From: an uncultured Bacilli bacterium
GTDB taxonomy: Bacteria > Bacillota_I > Bacilli_A > RF39 > UBA660
Direction: 5' to 3'
DNA: 23,768 nt
Assembly (NCBI GenBank): GCA_944327425.1
Contig: CALVHJ010000008.1
Coordinates: forward strand, 1-23,768
This document shows positions 21,622-23,768 of the stretch, one piece after another. The translations under genes were made by a program, and so were the position numbers. The notes below the pieces were generated by a model. It did not search any database. It was not told where the DNA came from and saw only the letters and a program-made list of their open reading frames with translations. The first letter of the stretch is position 1; each line of letters opens with the position of its first letter.

Positions 21622-23014
21622 TTATATTCCTCTTTCTAAGTATCACTATACAAATTATGATAAAAGTAATACCTGCTATTCCAAAACAAATAACTCTAAA
21701 TACTATAAACTTGTGTAGTATGTAGTAGATAATTGAGAATAATCCAGCTATACCAAACCATATTAGAAATTTTCGGATTGGAAAATAATTTTTTTCCGAT
21801 TTTCTTACTGAAATATAATATAGAATGAACATTACAATATATGATATTATTGTACTAATAGCTGCCCCTAAACTACTGTATTTTCTAATCAATATTACAT
21901 TTAGTACTAAATTAAGTATACCAGATATTGCTGTATTAGTAAATAGTTTTATTGTTTTCCCTTGATAATATAAATAATTTGAGTACATATTATATCCGTA
22001 AAATATTAAATAATTATATGTTAAAAGAATAAATATTATTATAGAATTGGAATAGGCATTTGGGAAAAATGGATATACAATACCCACTGCACATACATAG
22101 CAGACAAATAAATATACCATTATTTTTAGATTATTATCTATCATTTCATTTATTTTTTTATCTTCTTTATCTTCCTTTAAAGCAAAAAATTTAGGTAATA
22201 CTGCTTTATTTATTGCAGCAGAAACAACCATCATTACACTTGAAAGGTTATGCCAAAAAGAATAAATTGCAGTGGATACTAAGTTTTCCATATCATTAAG
22301 CATAAATTTATCGATGTAATTTAGTATAAAACCACTTAAACTATGTAAAGTTAATGGAAGGGAAAATTTTAATGCTTCTTTTAGTATTTTTTTATTTATT
22401 TTTAATTTTATATCATATTTTTTCTTAAAAAAATGAGTTGAATACAAAGAAAATGAAAGAAGTAAAATAATTTTTGTAATTACGATTGCATAAATAGATA
22501 TTTTAGGGTAGATTACCACTAAAATTAACGATATAATAAACAATGCTATACTAAATAATAATCCTAAAAACAAATACTTTTTTTTATTTCCTTCAGCAAC
22601 TAATGTTGTATTTAATAATTCATAATTACAATTTAATATAGCTGCTATAATACTACATAAAAATAAAAGAGCTGGGATACTATATAAGGTAATATTAAAA
22701 ATGTAAATTAAAATTGCAAAAATTATAAATATAATATTTAATAAATAAATAAAAGCCATTATTGTTGATAAAACATCTTTAAAATTTGCATTCTTTTCTA
22801 GCCTTTTTTTAGTAATGTAGCTGTTAGTTAAATTAAGGCTTATGAAAACAAAAAATATAGTGACTAAAGAATTAAAAAGTGATAAAGAGCCGTAATCTTC
22901 TGGTGAAACTATGTAAGAAAATATTAACATTAATACATATATTGATGCTTTACTAAATAGATCGGCAAAAATATAAAACCATTTTTCATTTATTTTTTCT
23001 AATAAATTTTTCAT
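21602..23014 (-). CDS. Polysaccharide flippase, Wzx/MATE-like (oligosaccharide flippase family)
   Basis: A 470-aa integral membrane protein with about 12-14 hydrophobic helices and a Lys-rich C-terminus. The N-terminus (WFYIFADLFSKASIYVLM, then YIVSPEDYGSLSLFNS) is typical of the Wzx/polysaccharide-exporter family, which moves undecaprenyl-linked repeat units across the membrane. Its ATG overlaps the stop of the preceding gene (TAATG). The ribosome site AAGGAAAG lies 8 nt upstream, so translation is coupled. Its presence beside a Wzy-like gene points to the Wzx/Wzy-dependent route rather than an ABC exporter. Confidence 0.92.
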   Translation of the reverse strand: MKNLLEKINEKWFYIFADLFSKASIYVLMLIFSYIVSPEDYGSLSLFNSLVTIFFVFISLNLTNSYITKKRLEKNANFKDVLSTIMAFIYLLNIIFIIFAILIYIFNITLYSIPALLFLCSIIAAILNCNYELLNTTLVAEGNKKKYLFLGLLFSIALFIISLILVVIYPKISIYAIVITKIILLLSFSLYSTHFFKKKYDIKLKINKKILKEALKFSLPLTLHSLSGFILNYIDKFMLNDMENLVSTAIYSFWHNLSSVMMVVSAAINKAVLPKFFALKEDKEDKKINEMIDNNLKIMVYLFVCYVCAVGIVYPFFPNAYSNSIIIFILLTYNYLIFYGYNMYSNYLYYQGKTIKLFTNTAISGILNLVLNVILIRKYSSLGAAISTIISYIVMFILYYISVRKSEKNYFPIRKFLIWFGIAGLFSIIYYILHKFIVFRVICFGIAGITFIIICIVILRKRNINEGSIK

Positions 23015-23388
23015 TAATGAAACTTTCCTTCTTTTTTTAGTTGATAAAAATGTTCTTTATTATGAATTTTAATTTTCTTTTCTATATCTTTTACAACTAT
23101 ACTTCCTGTTGGTATAATTGTCCTTTCCAAAATATATGTTTCACCTAATATTATTGCTCTATCTCTGGGGCAAACATTATCTTCTACAATAATATTTTTA
23201 TCTAGAGTTGCTTCATCATAAGGAGTTTTTAAATCTCTACGATAGTTAAAACTAGTAATAATTAAAAAATCAATTCCTAAATTAAAATTGTCACTAATAG
23301 AAACTTTATCTTTTTTATTTATTATATTATTAGATCCATATTTGATAAATCTTAATGTACTTAAAAAATTTTTTATTTTATTTTTCAT
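23014..23388 (-). CDS. Putative acyltransferase, short left-handed beta-helix type
   Basis: A 124-aa protein whose middle and end resemble a hexapeptide-repeat (LbH) sugar O-acetyltransferase: KNIIVEDNVCPRDRAIILGETYILERTIIPTGSIVVKDI matches, in spaced form, the usual I-G-x-N-V / I-x-x-G-S-V-V-x-K-D-I pattern. The catalytic histidine and several turns seen in full-length members (about 180-220 aa) are missing, so it may be a minimal or degenerate member. It probably acts on the repeat unit before export, or is inactive. It overlaps the wzy-like gene by 11 bp and touches the flippase start by 1 bp. GAGAGG lies 9 nt before the ATG. Confidence 0.6.
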   Translation of the reverse strand: MKNKIKNFLSTLRFIKYGSNNIINKKDKVSISDNFNLGIDFLIITSFNYRRDLKTPYDEATLDKNIIVEDNVCPRDRAIILGETYILERTIIPTGSIVVKDIEKKIKIHNKEHFYQLKKEGKFH

Positions 23389-23768
23389 TTTGATTATCCT
23401 CTCTTGTTTTAAGTAATGTTATAATCATTAATAATGCTAAATATATAGCTGGTGCCGGTGTTAAAAGAGTATGACCAACTAGCAGTGCTAGGCCAAAGCC
23501 AACTAAAATTGATAATAATAGTAAGTAATTGTGGTCTTTAAAAATACATGAAGGATTTTTAAAAATATTAATACATATTTTTATCAAAATTATAAAAGTC
23601 ATAGCAAAGTAAATAATAAAACCAGTGATTCCATAAGTAATAAAAATCTCTATGATATCCATCTCAAAGCCATTTGAATCAATAAAATTTTTTATATAAC
23701 CGCTCCCAAATATTAATTGATAGGTTTGATAATTGGGGTTGCATGATACAAAATTACTTACTCTTTCA
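23378..23768 (-). CDS. O-antigen polymerase/ligase (Wzy-like), C-terminal part, cut by window edge
   Basis: The reading frame is open from the window edge to the stop at 23378 (129 residues), so the ATG at 23662 is internal and not a start. The visible part contains Y-Q-L-I-F-G-S-G-Y, then G-F-E-M-D-I-I-E-I-F-I-T-Y-G-I-T-G-F, followed by two or three hydrophobic helices and a charged tail. This glycine-rich periplasmic-type loop plus EMD-x-(4)-F-x-x-Y-G-x-x-G pattern is typical of the C-terminus of Wzy polymerases and WaaL-type ligases. It would link repeat units outside the membrane. It is the most upstream visible gene of the operon, and the operon promoter lies outside the window. Confidence 0.78.
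   Translation of the reverse strand, partial: ERVSNFVSCNPNYQTYQLIFGSGYIKNFIDSNGFEMDIIEIFITYGITGFIIYFAMTFIILIKICINIFKNPSCIFKDHNYLLLLSILVGFGLALLVGHTLLTPAPAIYLALLMIITLLKTREDNQNEK

Noticed and set aside
23378..23662. Independent 94-aa membrane protein
   Set aside because: The frame continues upstream without a stop to the window edge and encodes a Wzy-like loop, so the ATG at 23662 is internal to a cut gene.
1..23768. Mycoplasma-type code (TGA = Trp)
   Set aside because: TGG is used for Trp in glmS, wecB, neuC and others, and TGA ends frames such as 98-682.

Overview
The window is AT-rich (roughly 25-30% G+C by eye). It has strong Shine-Dalgarno sites (AAGGAGG type), TATAAT promoters that often carry a TG extension, very short intergenic gaps and U-tract hairpin terminators. 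TGG codes for Trp and TGA is used as a stop (for example at 680-682), so translation table 11 applies and this is not a Mycoplasma-type code. Gene content (UvrB, GlmS, a MurT/GatD-like pair, a two-gene minimal SUF system, a nonulosonic-acid surface polysaccharide cluster) fits an uncultured low-GC member of Bacillota/Bacilli that makes a peptidoglycan wall, such as the gut lineages once called Tenericutes (RF39-like). That placement is inference. No tRNA, rRNA, IS element or CRISPR array was seen.

Left part (1-5093): an unrecognised 194-aa protein; uvrB with an odd leader; an unrecognised 266-aa protein and an FAD-dependent geranylgeranyl-reductase-like protein on the minus strand; then a decayed Fic-domain fragment. 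Middle part (5091-7790): a VOC/glyoxalase-fold protein and a minus-strand operon sufC - SufB/D-like scaffold - WYL regulator behind a perfect sigma-A consensus promoter. At 7802-8010 a strong plus-strand promoter drives an unannotated 35-residue, very basic protein.

Centre (8020-13100): a CapA-family lipoprotein converges on a murT-gatD operon with a 33-bp overlap, and each gene's terminator hairpin lies inside the other's coding sequence. The GatD-like protein lacks both catalytic residues of glutaminase GatD, and its MurT partner is also diverged. murT and glmS are divergent, with -35 boxes 6 bp apart. Downstream of glmS lies a GC-rich minisatellite of 25 tandem 10-bp units (13171-13420), followed by a convergent AlbA_2/HATPase (Schlafen-like) gene.

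Right part (15044-23768, all minus strand): a tightly overlapped polysaccharide operon running wzy-like (cut by the window edge) - LbH acyltransferase - Wzx-type flippase - candidate sialyltransferase - neuB - N-acetyl sugar amidotransferase - neuC - neuA, then a terminator and a separately promoted wecB. NeuC makes the ManNAc-type precursor, NeuB condenses it with PEP, NeuA activates it with CMP, and the candidate transferase would add it to a glycan that Wzx flips and Wzy polymerises. The amidotransferase suggests an acetamidino- (or otherwise amidino-) modified nonulosonate. The most interesting items are the decamer array, the catalytically dead GatD with its diverged MurT, the candidate sialyltransferase, and the reciprocally nested terminators.
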